64,000 bases of DNA, taken from Rebecca billardiae RCC1528. Its lineage: Eukaryota > Haptophyta. The DNA is taken from assembly GCA_965240325.2 (NCBI GenBank), contig OZ251223.1, forward strand, positions 1,860,001 to 1,924,000, read 5' to 3'. The notes beneath the pieces are model-generated. The model had not been told where the DNA came from. It saw only the letters and a program-made list of their open reading frames with translations, and searched no databases. Every line of letters begins with the position of its first letter. The first letter of the stretch is position 1. Below are positions 10,404-21,500 of this stretch, piece by piece. Position numbers and translations under genes: made by a program.

Positions 10404-12777
10404 ATGGCCGCCGTGTGCAACTCCTTCGCGAAGAGCTGGCCGTACGTGCACGCGCAGCTCGTCGCGTCGCGAGATGAGCCGCCGGCGGCGCCCCCGGCGC
10501 CCCCTTTGACCACCACGCCGCCGCTCGACGCGCCGCCGCCCGATCCACCGTCGGAGGTCCAGCAAGTCCTCGACGTCGACGCGTCGCTCCTCGAAGAGCA
10601 AGAGGAGGAGGAGCCGCCGCCGCAGCGCGGCTGGTTCGGGCGCTTCGTTGGCAACGCGGTCTCGGCGACGAAGCACTACGGCGGCCGCGCCGCCGAGCTC
10701 GGCGGCACGGCCGCGCTGACGGTCGGATCTGCCGTGGGCGAGACCGTGCTGACGGTGCGCGACAAGCTGGCGCGCGACGAGATGCACAGCGGCGGCGGTG
10801 CCGCGGGCGCGTCCGCCCCCGAGTCGGCGGAGGCCGCTCCGGGCGCCGACGCCGAGGCCAACCCGCAGATCAAGGGTCTCTTCAACCGCGTCGCGGACGG
10901 CGGGGACCACGCGTCTGCGGCCGAAGTGAGCGAGCGCCTCGGCTGGGTGTGTGCATCGCGCCGCGCGCCGCGGCGGGGAGCGCGCAGCCCTCGCGCGCTC
11001 GCGTCCCGTGCGCCATATAGCACCGCGCGCTCGCGCGTCCCGCACGGCGCGGCGGCGTGCCGACGCTGCCCCCGCGCGGCGCGTGCGCGCGCGAGCAGGG
11101 CGTTCGCGGCCTCGCGCAGCGCTCTGCGCACGTGGTCGGCGCGGTGGCGAGCACGACCAAGCACGTCGCGACCGACCTGCGGCAGAAGGTGGCGGTGACC
11201 GCGCACAACACGCGTGCCCGGCTCGGCGCCGCCGACGGCGTCGAGTCCACCACGCACACCTTCAAGTCGCGCTTCGACAGCCACGGCGGCGCGGCGGCCC
11301 TGGGCAACCTCGAGGCGAGCTCGCTCAAGCAGCTCGAGCACATGCGCGCGCTGCAGGCGGAGCTGCCCGCGGAGCAGCGCGGGGCGGTGGACTCGGCGTT
11401 CATGCTGCTGCACTCGACGCTCGATCTGCCCATGGAGATCGACGGCGAGGTGCGCGCGCGCCGCCGCGCGCGCGCCGCTCGGCTGCGTGGGCGCTGGCAG
11501 CAGCGCTGCCCGGTGCAGCTGCGCGCGCCACCCCCGCGCCCCGCGCCTTACCGCGCGCGCGCCGTGCCGCGCCGCGCCCCTCAGGCCTTCTCCGAGCCCG
11601 CCGACCCGCTGGTTGCGACGTCAGCCGCGGCGAGTGGCGCCGTCAAGGCGCTCGATGAGGCGGCTGAGCGCTACGTCAAGGACCTGGGCACGCTCACCAT
11701 GCACTACTCGCGGCGTGTGCAGACGCTGCAGCAGCAGGCGGTGGCCGCGGCGGCAGAGGCGGAGGCGGACTCGGGGGAGCAGGCCGCGCGCGACGAGACG
11801 GGCGCCGCGCAGCAGGTGCGCCTCGCGGTGTACGCGCGCCGCGCCGTGGTCAACTCCGCGACGGACACGCTGGACAAGTTCTCCGACCTCAGCCTGCACA
11901 GCCTCGGCGAGCTGAGCGCGCTCGGCGCCAAGGCACTGGTCGAGCTCGAGCTCGAGTTTGGGCGCGCGGCGCACGGCCCGGCGCAGGAGGAGGCGGGCGT
12001 GCTCGAGACGCTCGTGCCCGCGCGTGCGGGCGCGGTGAGGTGCGCGGCGCGCGCGCGCGCGCGCGCGCGCCGCCGCCTGCGCTCGCGCCGCGCGCCACTG
12101 CGCCGGGCACGCGCGCGTGCCGTGCGTGCAGCTCGAGATTCATCGCCCTCACGCACGCGTGCGCCGTCCGCGCCGCCGCCCGCGCCGCCGTCCACACCGC
12201 CGGCCGTGCCGCGCGCAGGCTGGTCGCCCACTCGGTCGTCAGCCAGCTGAAGCGCATGCGCGCCGAGTTCGGCGCGGCGGTGGTGCAGGTCTGCACCGAG
12301 GCGAAGGACCTGTGTGCGCACCCGTTCGACGAGGACGACACGGAGTCGGGCCTCGCCCCGCTCGACGCCAAGTCGTCTGAGTTCAGCACCGGCCTCGAGG
12401 TGGACTTGGGTAGCGCCGCTGGGCTGATGCAGGACGGCGTGCAGTACATGCTGCCCATCATCAAGGCGCTCACGCTCGAGGCGATGCAGCCCGCGCCGAT
12501 CGCGCCCAGCGCGGATCCCGTGCCGGCCGAGGCGGCGCTCGCATCCGAACCGCCGCTGCCCGCGCAGCCGGCGCAGCCGGCGCAGCCGGCGCCGCTGGTC
12601 GACGTCCCGCCGCCGCCGAGTGGCGACGCGACGCCCGCCCAGCCGCTGGTGGACATCCCGTCGCCGCCGAGTGGCGACGCGACGCCCGCCCAGCCGCTGG
12701 TGGACATCCCGTCGCCGCCAAGTGGCGACGCGACGCCCGCCCAGCCGTCGCCTCCTGTCACCGAGTCACTCATCTGA
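10404..12777 (+). CDS. FAM114A/Noxp20-like (DUF719) protein, 4 exons
   Basis: Exons 10404-10925, 11099-11449, 11585-12039 and 12219-12777 join in frame to 628 aa. Introns are GT-AG, 173, 135 and 179 bp; the last acceptor is the least certain (12131 gives the same frame and 29 more residues). An acidic, proline-rich N-terminus precedes a helical stretch rich in Ala/Val/Thr (SATKHYGGRAAELGGTAALT, then VVGAVASTTKHVATDLRQK). The later parts align by eye with human FAM114A: LGNLEASSLKQLEHMRAL with its GLAHLEALEMLS region, LSLHSLGELSALGAKALVEL with IRSLAELTACSIELF, and LMQDGVQYMLPIIKALTLEA with YIQDAFQLLLPVLEISL. FAM114A proteins of animals are little-characterised cytosolic/Golgi-linked proteins; the role here is unknown. 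The C-terminal tail has three copies of a 17-residue unit (LVDIPSPPSGDATPAQP). Confidence 0.7.
12595..12750 (+). repeat. Three 51-bp coding repeats in the FAM114A-like tail
   Basis: Three in-frame 51-bp units encode (L)VD(V/I)P(P/S)PPSGDATPAQP at the end of the protein. The second and third are nearly identical, so the expansion is recent. Confidence 0.85.
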
Positions 12778-14610
12778 ACCTTGCGGGGATGCACACGGTG
12801 CACTATGGCTGTCGCGCCGCGGCGCGGCCGTATGATTCGCTACTTGGCATCATCCTCGCTGCTCACCGCCGGCATGAGGCTGATGGTGATCGGGCCTGCC
12901 TGCACGACGCGACATTCGTCGTATTCGTCTCGTCATCACTCACAGCTGAGGACCAGCGCCCGGATCGCGATTCGGCGCCGCGACCTGCGGTCTGTGCGGA
13001 GTGCGGTCTGCGGAGTGCGGGGCCGCCCCTCGGCCTCGCCGGGCGCCTCGGCGTCCTGCCGGGCCTGCGCAGACAGCGTCGGCCCTGCGCTGTCAGCGCT
13101 GTGCGCTGCCATCAGGGACCATGCAGGGTCGCACTCCGCCAGCGGCCGTACTCGGCGACGCCCCTCGTCCGAGCGACAGACGACGTCAACCGGTGCAGCA
13201 CTGTTTCACAAACTCAAAGCCCGTAGCGGCTGCGGATCAGCGGAGATCCGTCCGCAGTGCTGGCCATAATTCCATCCATAAAGACTGGCCGCTTCGGCGG
13301 CTCTCTGGCATAGCTTGTTCCTGACTGCGCCAGGTCCGAGCCTGGTCGCCTACCGTGAAATCGACGCAAAACAATATATATATATATTCGCGCTTTTGCG
13401 GAAACGCGGGGCCGCGCCGGCGCCGGCGGCCGGCCGCCCGTCAGGCTGGCGTGCACCGCTGGCGAAACGCACTGGGGGCTGACCACTCGGACCTTCGGCC
13501 GTCAGGCAGGAGGTCGTGTACCGCCCGCGCGCCGTGGCCTCGCACGGCGCGGAGAGGCCGATCCAGGGGGCGACAGCCGCTTGGGCGCGGTCGACCTTGA
13601 CGCCCTCGAGGCGCCCACAGCGCCGAACGACCCTGCACGGCTGCCGCGCGCGAGCGCGTTCAAAACGGCCTCCATCGAGGCTCTCTGCCGCGGCCAGTCT
13701 TTATGCTCACTCTCACGTCGACCCATTCTATGATTTAACGACACAGGTAGGACGGCGCAGGTCTCGACCGTGTCGGCGGGTCTTTAATAATATTATAATA
13801 ACGTTTATTATTATAATATGACTCTGAAGGTTCGTCCGAGGCTACACCATCGTCCGCCATGACCAGCCACTGACCAAGTAGGCGAGGACATCATCCACCA
13901 GCTGCTGACCAAGTAGGGGACGGCCTTGCCGACGCCAACATGCTCACTCGCCTTTGATTTGGTACCCGCCATGCATCTCCCCGGTGGGCCTGACGACGTC
14001 GACGACGACAACAACGACGTCCACCATGGCGACCTGAACATCAACGTGCTCACACCACTGCCACTGCTGCAAGCTTCGACCAGTACCACTACAGACGAAT
14101 CAGGAGAGCTGCGCCCTCGTGCCTGTGTCTTTAAATCATAGAATTAGTCTCGGAGCAGCGGACTGATAGAGCAAGCGGAACACTAAATCTGCGCGCGCGT
14201 TGCTATGCCGCGGCCTCGCGCTCTGAATAGTGCGAAACCGCGCGGATTCCCAGCTCAGGCGGACTCTGAACCTGATAGCTCCGAGGATCAGGAAGAGTGA
14301 AGGCTTACTGGCCGGAGGCGAAGAGTGCCAACATGCAGTAAGCCACCCGCGCGCCCTGCACGCGCTCGAGCTCGGCGTCGTCATCTTGCGCAGCTGCCAC
14401 CGCCGCTATCTTGCCGTTCTCAAGCTTCGTTGGTCATGGTGTCGCGCTCGTGCTTCAGATGGCATCATGCGTGGCGCGGCATGGTGCTGGGTCAGGGAAT
14501 GGGCGGCGGGCACTCACTGCGGAAGGGCAAGCACGACAGCGGCGCGCGACCGCATCCGAGACGAGCACGAGCGGATGTGCGGCGAGACTGTGTGATACCA
14601 TCTAGACGAC
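12778..14610. other. Gene-poor intergenic stretch
   Basis: No frame with recognisable protein texture. It holds a short TA microsatellite (around 13373-13388), an AT-rich inverted patch with ttattataata runs (13783-13820), a 20-bp near-duplicate (gctgaccaagtagg at about 13870 and 13905), and a possible MITE listed separately. The right edge at 14610 is where the segmental duplication begins. Confidence 0.6.
13277..13705. mobile_element. Possible MITE with 16-bp perfect inverted ends
   Basis: CATAAAGACTGGCCGC at 13277-13292 is matched exactly by its reverse complement at 13690-13705, enclosing 397 bp without coding capacity. A further GCTCTCTG motif lies just inside both ends. No target-site duplication is evident, so it may instead be an old foldback or chance-retained inverted repeat. 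Confidence 0.35.
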
Positions 14611-15501
14611 CACTGAGTCGTGCAAGTCCCTGCAGAAGTGGCCGTGCTCGGGGCCGGCCACTGCTGTTACGCTGTGAATCGACCACTCAACCGCTGGCCG
14701 ACTCGGACTGCCGTCACACTACTGACACACTGCGCAGCCGCAAGGGCCCTTGCCGCAGCGATGGTGCGAGTGCTGACCGGATGACCATCTTCAATCTGAA
14801 CGCCCGTGGCCGCGTCTCGCGAGCCAGAACGCTCGCCGGCTTGCCTGCGCCCGCCGGCTCGAGCGCCCCGACAACACCGACGCACCAGCCCGCTCGGGCG
14901 AGCTCCCATCTATCCACTGAAACCGGTTCGTTCTCATGTGATACACAGATCTCGCGGTCAAACGTCCGGTATCTGAGCCGCTCGCCACCACTACTATATT
15001 GTCTGCAGCCTGAACCGTGTAATATTGTGTACGTTGATGAATCAGAGTGAACTGCAGGCTTTATTATATATTATCATAGAATCATGTTCCGCTTGATATC
15101 ATTAGTAGAGGCATAGAGCACAGCACGTTCTGGCTCAGCCTTTCAGTCATTGATGAGCCTGATAAATATGAGCCTCGCGGTCATCGTGCACTCATCGATC
15201 GATTATTTGTAGGTAAATGAGCGTTTGTGGCTGAGTTCGAATATTACAGTTTACTATGATTTAACGTGCACACTTGGTTAAAGGCGTATGTGATGGGTGT
15301 GTGAAAAATACCGCCCCATGAATAATCTAGGGGTAAAGCGAAGTTTCATGACTATGCTGACGTATCCATACGTACCGGTACGCCTCTCAGTGACGAACGC
15401 TTCGCGCAGAGCATCTTCATCAGACTGCGAAGAACCAGCACGCGAGTGTCTTCGTCTCGTCAAGCCCAACACGTCACACGACACCAACGGCGCTCGCTGC
15501 G

Positions 15502-18500
15502 ATGGCGGCGCACGATGTGGTGCACACCGCCTCGCGTCTGCGCGCGACGACCGCGGCTTGCCCGCCTGCGATCCTCGCTCTTCTCTCGCTAGCAAGCGGC
15601 TGGTACTCGTTGCCGTCGCGTGCGGTTGCGTTACCTCCTCCAGATGGCGGCGAGCGCATCTTCGCTCACATCCCCGCCACCGTGCCGGGCTCGTGCGTCG
15701 AGTCACCTGGAGTTGAACGGCCGGCGTGGAACACAACGCCAAGCTCTGTCTGCCCGTCGCCTTACGCCTCACTCTCTTGGCACGGTCACGTCGCGAGCGC
15801 ATCCCCTCATCATCACGCGACGGCCGGTCGCCCGTCGTTGCCGTCATCATCCATCATCATCAACCACGACAAGGTCTGGTGCCCACGGGGGGTGGACCCT
15901 GTGGGCGCTCGGCGTGCCACTGCAGAGGCCCCAGCCGCGGCGCCGCCACCCTCGCAGCCGCCGAGCCCGCCACCATCGCCGCCGCGGAGCCTGCCGCCGA
16001 GCCTGCCGCCCTCCCCGACATCCCCATCGCCGTCGCCCCCGCCAGCGCCGCCACCGGCGCCCCCGCCCTCGCCGCCACCGAGCCCGCCGCCCTCGCCGCC
16101 GCCGCCGAGCCCGCAGCCGTCGCCATCCCCGTCGTCGCCACCATCGCCGCCTCCGCCGAGCCCGCCGCCCTCGCCACCACCCTCGCCGCCACCTTTGCCG
16201 CCGCACAGCCCGCCGCCAAACCCGCCACTGTCGCCGCCACAGAGCCCGCCAACCTCGCCGCCGCCGCCCGTGAGCGTGCCGAGCCCGCCGCCGTCGCCAC
16301 CGCCGTCGCCGACGCCATCGCCGACGCCATCGCCGACGCCGCCCTCGCCCCCGCCCCCGCCGCCGCCAAGCCCACCACCGTCACCACCGCCGAGCCCGCC
16401 GCCAAACCCGCCGCTACCGCCGCGCGCTGCGTCATTCCCGCCGCCATCGCCGCCATCGCCACCGCCGTCGCCGCCGCCGAGCCCACCGCCCTCGCCGCCG
16501 CCGCCCGTGGGTGTGCCGATCCCGCCGCCGTCGCCGCCGCCGTCACCACCGCCCTCGCCGCCGCCGCCCGTGGGTGTGTCGAGCCTGCCGCCGTCGCCGC
16601 CGCCGTCACCACCGCCATCACCGCCGCCCTCGCCGCCGCCGCCGTCGCCACCGCCCTCGCCGCCGCCAAAGCCGCCACCACCGCCGCGCGCTGCGACATT
16701 CCCACCGCCGCCACCGCCGTCGCCACCGCCGTCGCTGCCGCCGAGCCCGCCGCCCTCGCCGCCGCCGCCCGTGGGTGTGCCGAGCCCGCCGCCGTCGCCG
16801 CCGCCGTCACCGCAGCCCTCGCCGCCGCCCTCGCCCCGGCCGCCTCCGTCCCAGCCGCCCTCGCCGCCGCCCTCGCCACAGCCGTCTCTACGGCCGCCGC
16901 CGTCTCTGCGGCCACCGCCGCCGCCACCGTCGACGCCACCGAGCCCACCTCCGAGCTCGCCGCCTTCGCCGCCACCCTCGCCGCCACCGCCGTTGCCGCC
17001 GCCGTCGCCGCTACCAAGCCCGCCGCCGTCACCCCCGCCGCTGCCGCCGCGCGCTGCGCCATTCCCGCCGCCATCGCCGCCATCGCCACCGCCGCCGCCG
17101 AGCCCGCCGCCGAGCCCGCCGCCGAGCCCGCCGCCGAGCCCGCTGCCGAGCCCGCCGCCCATGCCACCACCGCCCGCACCGCCGTCGTCGCCACCCTCAC
17201 CGCCGCCGTCACCGCCGCCGAGCGCGCCGCCGCCGAGCCCGCCGCCAAGCCCTTCGCCTTTGCCGCCGCCGAGCCCACCGCCATCTAGGCAGCCGTCCCC
17301 GCCGCCGTCGCCGCCGCCGACCCCTCCGCCGCCGAGCCCAACGCCATGCACGCCGCCGTCCCCGCCGCCGTCTCCACCGCCGTCGCCGCCACCGTCGCCG
17401 CCGCCCACTCCGCCACCCCCGCTGGTGCCGGTGTTGCCATGCCCACCGCCGCCGTCGCCGCTGCCGAGCCCACCGCTGCCGACCCCGTCACCGAGCCCGC
17501 CGCCGAGCCCACCACCGTCGCCGTCACCGCCACCGTCGCCACCAGCGAGGCTGCCGCCCAGCCGGCCGCCGCCCTCGCCGCCGCTCAGCCCGCCTCCACC
17601 GTCGCCACCGCGCATGTCGCCGCCCAGCCAGCCATCGTCACCGCCGCCTCCGAGGCCGTTCGTCGCGGCCGCACTCGAGCGCGCGCTCTTCGCCGGGGCA
17701 GCAGACGGCGTGCCCGCCGGCGTCCTGGACCTTGGCGGCTTGGCCGTCTGCTCGACGGGCGGCGCAGCGTCCACGTCCACCACACCCTTCATCTCCACCG
17801 TGGGCGCGCGGAATGGTCCAGCTGCCGCGACCGGCGGATCGGCGCACGTCCTCGTGCTCGCAAACAGCAGCAGCCTGCAGGACGGCGCCACGCGCATGAG
17901 CACCTGGCCAATGATCACGACGCTTGGCGCGGGCGGCGGGAGCACGCAGTTTGGCGTCGGGATTGCCAACACGCCCGCTCTCCTCTCGGGCGCGGAATCC
18001 ATCCAGCGCGCCCGCGCTGTCGTCGCCCTCATCGCCGGCACGCCGTACGCAGAAGACGGCGACTCCGCGTGTGTTTGCCTTCTTCTCACCCGCTGGCTTG
18101 GTCGAGCCGGCATCACTGTGCTGGCGCTGATGTTCTGGCGGGGCTCACGGTGCTGGCGCGTGCTGGTGAGCGTGGTCCTCCTCAAATGGCGCTCACCGTC
18201 CTGTCGACCGGTACGTCCAGCCCCTGTCTGTCTGCAGACCTGCGGCGCGGCCGTGCGGCGCCACGGCGCTCGTCGCGCAATCGCGCCCCTTCTCATCCGC
18301 GCGCCAATCCCACCTCACCCTCGCCTCGCCTCGCCGCATCGACACGCGCGCAGGTGCGGCCACAGGCGCGAGCGCCGCCCGGTCGCGGACGCGGCATCAG
18401 CAACGCGCTCGCGGGCGTTCGTGCCATGCCAGTCCTCGCCGCGTGCCTGTTTCTCCTGCCGATCGGCGCCGCCAACCCGAGCCTCGTCCGCGACGACACC

Positions 18501-18507
18501 GTGCTGA
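15502..18507 (+). CDS. Ser-Pro-rich wall-type ORF with FG-GAP-like C-terminal piece (copy 1; 3' end uncertain)
   Basis: A 1001-codon frame starts at an ATG in good context (GCGATGGCG). A hydrophobic segment (PPAILALLSLASGWYSL) may be a signal or anchor. Residues about 150-718 are (Ser-Pro2-3)n of extensin/pherophorin type with islands such as PPRAASFPPP and PPVGVPSPPP. Residues about 719-855 look like one or two FG-GAP blades (QFGVGIANTPALL and VVALIAGTPYAEDGDS). After about 18070 the frame loses protein texture and its last 82 bases overlap the next gene's start in another frame, so the true 3' end is probably earlier or spliced. It may be an independent gene, a decayed paralogue, or upstream exons of the giant gene (whose frame is open upstream of its ATG). 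The second copy keeps the frame despite a 24-bp insertion. Confidence 0.5.
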   Translation: MAAHDVVHTASRLRATTAACPPAILALLSLASGWYSLPSRAVALPPPDGGERIFAHIPATVPGSCVESPGVERPAWNTTPSSVCPSPYASLSWHGHVASASPHHHATAGRPSLPSSSIIINHDKVWCPRGVDPVGARRATAEAPAAAPPPSQPPSPPPSPPRSLPPSLPPSPTSPSPSPPPAPPPAPPPSPPPSPPPSPPPPSPQPSPSPSSPPSPPPPSPPPSPPPSPPPLPPHSPPPNPPLSPPQSPPTSPPPPVSVPSPPPSPPPSPTPSPTPSPTPPSPPPPPPPSPPPSPPPSPPPNPPLPPRAASFPPPSPPSPPPSPPPSPPPSPPPPVGVPIPPPSPPPSPPPSPPPPVGVSSLPPSPPPSPPPSPPPSPPPPSPPPSPPPKPPPPPRAATFPPPPPPSPPPSLPPSPPPSPPPPVGVPSPPPSPPPSPQPSPPPSPRPPPSQPPSPPPSPQPSLRPPPSLRPPPPPPSTPPSPPPSSPPSPPPSPPPPLPPPSPLPSPPPSPPPLPPRAAPFPPPSPPSPPPPPSPPPSPPPSPPPSPLPSPPPMPPPPAPPSSPPSPPPSPPPSAPPPSPPPSPSPLPPPSPPPSRQPSPPPSPPPTPPPPSPTPCTPPSPPPSPPPSPPPSPPPTPPPPLVPVLPCPPPPSPLPSPPLPTPSPSPPPSPPPSPSPPPSPPARLPPSRPPPSPPLSPPPPSPPRMSPPSQPSSPPPPRPFVAAALERALFAGAADGVPAGVLDLGGLAVCSTGGAASTSTTPFISTVGARNGPAAATGGSAHVLVLANSSSLQDGATRMSTWPMITTLGAGGGSTQFGVGIANTPALLSGAESIQRARAVVALIAGTPYAEDGDSACVCLLLTRWLGRAGITVLALMFWRGSRCWRVLVSVVLLKWRSPSCRPVRPAPVCLQTCGAAVRRHGARRAIAPLLIRAPIPPHPRLASPHRHARRCGHRRERRPVADAASATRSRAFVPCQSSPRACFSCRSAPPTRASSATTPC

Positions 18508-21500
18508 CTGCTTCGGGAACCGTCGAAATGGGCTTAGGTTCCACATTCCTCGGGGATCTCGACGGCGACAGCGTTTCCGAGGCGCTGCTGTGCGATTGGG
18601 GAGATGCCGCCTACACTGGTGCATGCTACGTGTTCTTCCTCGATGCCGCTGGGGGCGTGGTCGGCTCGCCGCAGAAGATCTCAAAGTCGCAAGGCTGGAC
18701 GGGCGCGCCCCTCTCCACGGGCGGCCATTTCGGCGTGGACGCGCGTGGCCTCGGCGACCTCGATGGCGACGGAGTGCCCGACGCGATCGTCGGCGCCTCG
18801 AACGCCGATGAGGCGTACGTGCTCCTCCTCACCACAGCAGGCACGGTCAAGAGCCACACGCGCATCGCGAGCGGCGCAGGTGGCAAGGCTGCATTCACTG
18901 CCTCGTCCGGCTTCGGCTACGGCATAGGGGCGCTCGGTGATGTGGTGCGTGGGCCACCGCGCGCTCGCCCACGACGCGCTACTCCGGCGATCGCCTCGGA
19001 GCCTCTCGTCACGCGCTGATAGTTCACACCCCTGGTACACGTGCTCCCTGCGCCCGTGCGCAGGACGGCGACGGCGTCATCGACGTACTCGTGAGCGCGC
19101 ACTACGACAGCCAAGTGAATGCTGGCGCTGGGGCCGCATACGTGCTCTTCCTCAACACGGACGGCACGGTCAAGGCGGAGCAGAAGATTTTCGGCTCCGA
19201 CTTGGTCGGGAACGACAGGTTTGGCATGTCGTGCGCGGGCATCGGCGACTGGGACGCGGACGGCACGCCCGACGCCGCCGTGGGCTCGGCTGCTGACGCG
19301 AAGACGGGCGCGGTGTACATGCTGATGCTCAACTCAGACGGCAGCGTCAAGCAGGAGCACAAGCTGAGCGCGAGCAGCGGGGGAGTGACCGGCCTCGTCG
19401 CATCCAGCTACTTTGGCACGGGCGTCGCGTGCACCGGCGGCACCGTGCTCGACCTCAATGGCGACGGTGTCGGCGATCTTCTCGTCGGTGCCATGCATGA
19501 GTCTTCGAGGGCAGGCGCGGTGTACGTGCTGTACATGCAGCCAGACGGCACCGTGCTCAATCAGCACAAGATCAGCACGGCGGACACGCGCGGGCTCAGC
19601 GCGGGTATCCTCTCCGGCTCGCAATTTGGCCCGCGGATGGACGTGGACGACTACAATGGCGACGGCATGGCAGATGTCCTCATCGGCGCACCGGCCGCAA
19701 GTGGTGGTGGGCGAGTGCATCTCGCCACGCTCGTGCTGAACGAGCCAGCTCCGCCTCCGAGCCCGCCGGCGAGCCCACCGCCGCCCTCCCAGCCGCCCTC
19801 ACCACCGCCAACTCCACCGCCCTCGCCGCCGCCCAGCCCACCTCCGTCGCCCCCCCCCAGCCCGCCGCCGCCGAGCCCGCCGCCGCTCCGGCTGTACAGC
19901 ACCTTCCCGGCCGTGCGCGTGCTGGACGGCACTGAGCCTGGCGGCAGCGTGCAGGCTGGAGATGGGTTCGGCGCCAGCGTGGCGTTCATACCGGAGCTGG
20001 CCGCGGCGCAGGCTGGCGGCGGGCCCGTCGACCTGGCGCTCATCATCGGCGCACCTCGCGACGATGACACCGGCACGGACAACGGCGCGATCTACGTGGC
20101 GTACCTCAACGGCACCAGCCTCGTGGATGCGCCCGCGCAGCTGACCAAGGTGACGAGCACCCTGGCGAACGATCCGAGCTTAAATCGCTTCGGCGGTGAC
20201 GCTGTTCTGAGCGTGCCGGCGCTCGTGGGCCCCGGCGCCACGCCGCCAGCGGGCAGCGTGGCGGCCGTCCTAGCCCACTCGCAGGACGGCGTGACATTGG
20301 CTCAGCAAGGCTCGATCACGGTGACGTACTTCCGGGCGGACTTTACTATTGCCGGGCAGCACAAGCTCGAGCACAACACCAACGGCGCGCCGAGCCTCCA
20401 CGCACGCGCATTTTTCGGCAGAGCCATGGCGAACGTCGAGGAGTTGGCGGCTGCGTGTGGCAGCGTGGCGGTGCTCGCAGTCGGCTCCGCAGGCGCGGAG
20501 TGGGAAGGGCGTGTCGGCTCGATCTACATCATGTCGCTGGGGGCCGACGGCAAGGGCGACGGCACCCTGCTTCTGGAGATTGGCGGCAGCGGCGGGCTGA
20601 ACGGTGGGCCGGCGCTTCAGACGGGGGTAGGTACAGCCTCGGTGTTCGGTGCTGCTGTGGCGTCGTTGCCAGGGCTTGCTGCTGCGAGCGGCATCTCTGG
20701 CGCCGTCGCGGCCGTCGCCGTCGGCGACATATCCGATGACACGGGCGGCTCGAACCGCGGCGCGGTGTACATCCTCTTTCTGCGCGTCGATGGCACCGCC
20801 ATTTCTGGCTCGACCGTGCTGCTCGCGCACGGCGCCGATGGTGTGCCCGACCTTGCGGATGAGGACAAATTTGGGCGCACCCTTGCGTGCGTCGGCGACT
20901 TGAACGGCGACGGCGTGCCTGACCTCGCGGTCGGCGCTCCGGGCACAGACACAGCCACCCCTGCTGAGACGGGCACTGGCGCAGTGTACGTGCTGCTTCT
21001 CAACGCCGACGGCACCGCCAAGGGCGGCACCACCAGCATCATCATAGACAACGTTGATGGGGCGCCCAACCTCCCGGCGGGCGCAGGGTTTGGACTGGCT
21101 CTGGCTGCACTCGGTGACGTCGACGGTGATGGCTACGTGGAGCTCGCAGTGGGCGGTGGCATTGCCGGCGGCTCGTCAGCGGTCTACATTGTGCAGCTCA
21201 CGCCGCCGTCGCCGTCTCCTCCACCACCGTCGCCACCGTCGCCACCGCCGAGCCCGCCGCCATCTCCACCGCCCTCGCCGCCGCCCAGCCCGCCACCGCC
21301 GCCCTCACCACCCCCATCTCCACCGCCCTCGCCGCCGCCCAGCCCGCCACCACCCTCACCGCCACCCTCACCGCCACCCTCGCCGCCACCCAGTCCACCG
21401 TCGCCGCCCTCGCCACCACCGTCGCCGCCCTCGCCACCACCGTCGCCACCACCCAGCCCGCCGCTGCCGAGCCCACCACCTTCGCCGCCGCCGAGCCCAC

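Noticed and set aside
15278-15850. 190-codon minus-strand frame repeated at 34838-35410
   Set aside because: Arg/Ser-rich; preserved only because the two duplication units are nearly identical, and it overlaps the plus-strand ORF start.
15813-18296. 827-codon Gly-rich minus-strand frame, and similar ones at 21946-24312, 35373-37880 and 41826-44441
   Set aside because: Mirror images of the SPPP-coding arrays (Ser-Pro codons read backwards as Gly-Gly); flanking sequence on that strand has no protein texture.
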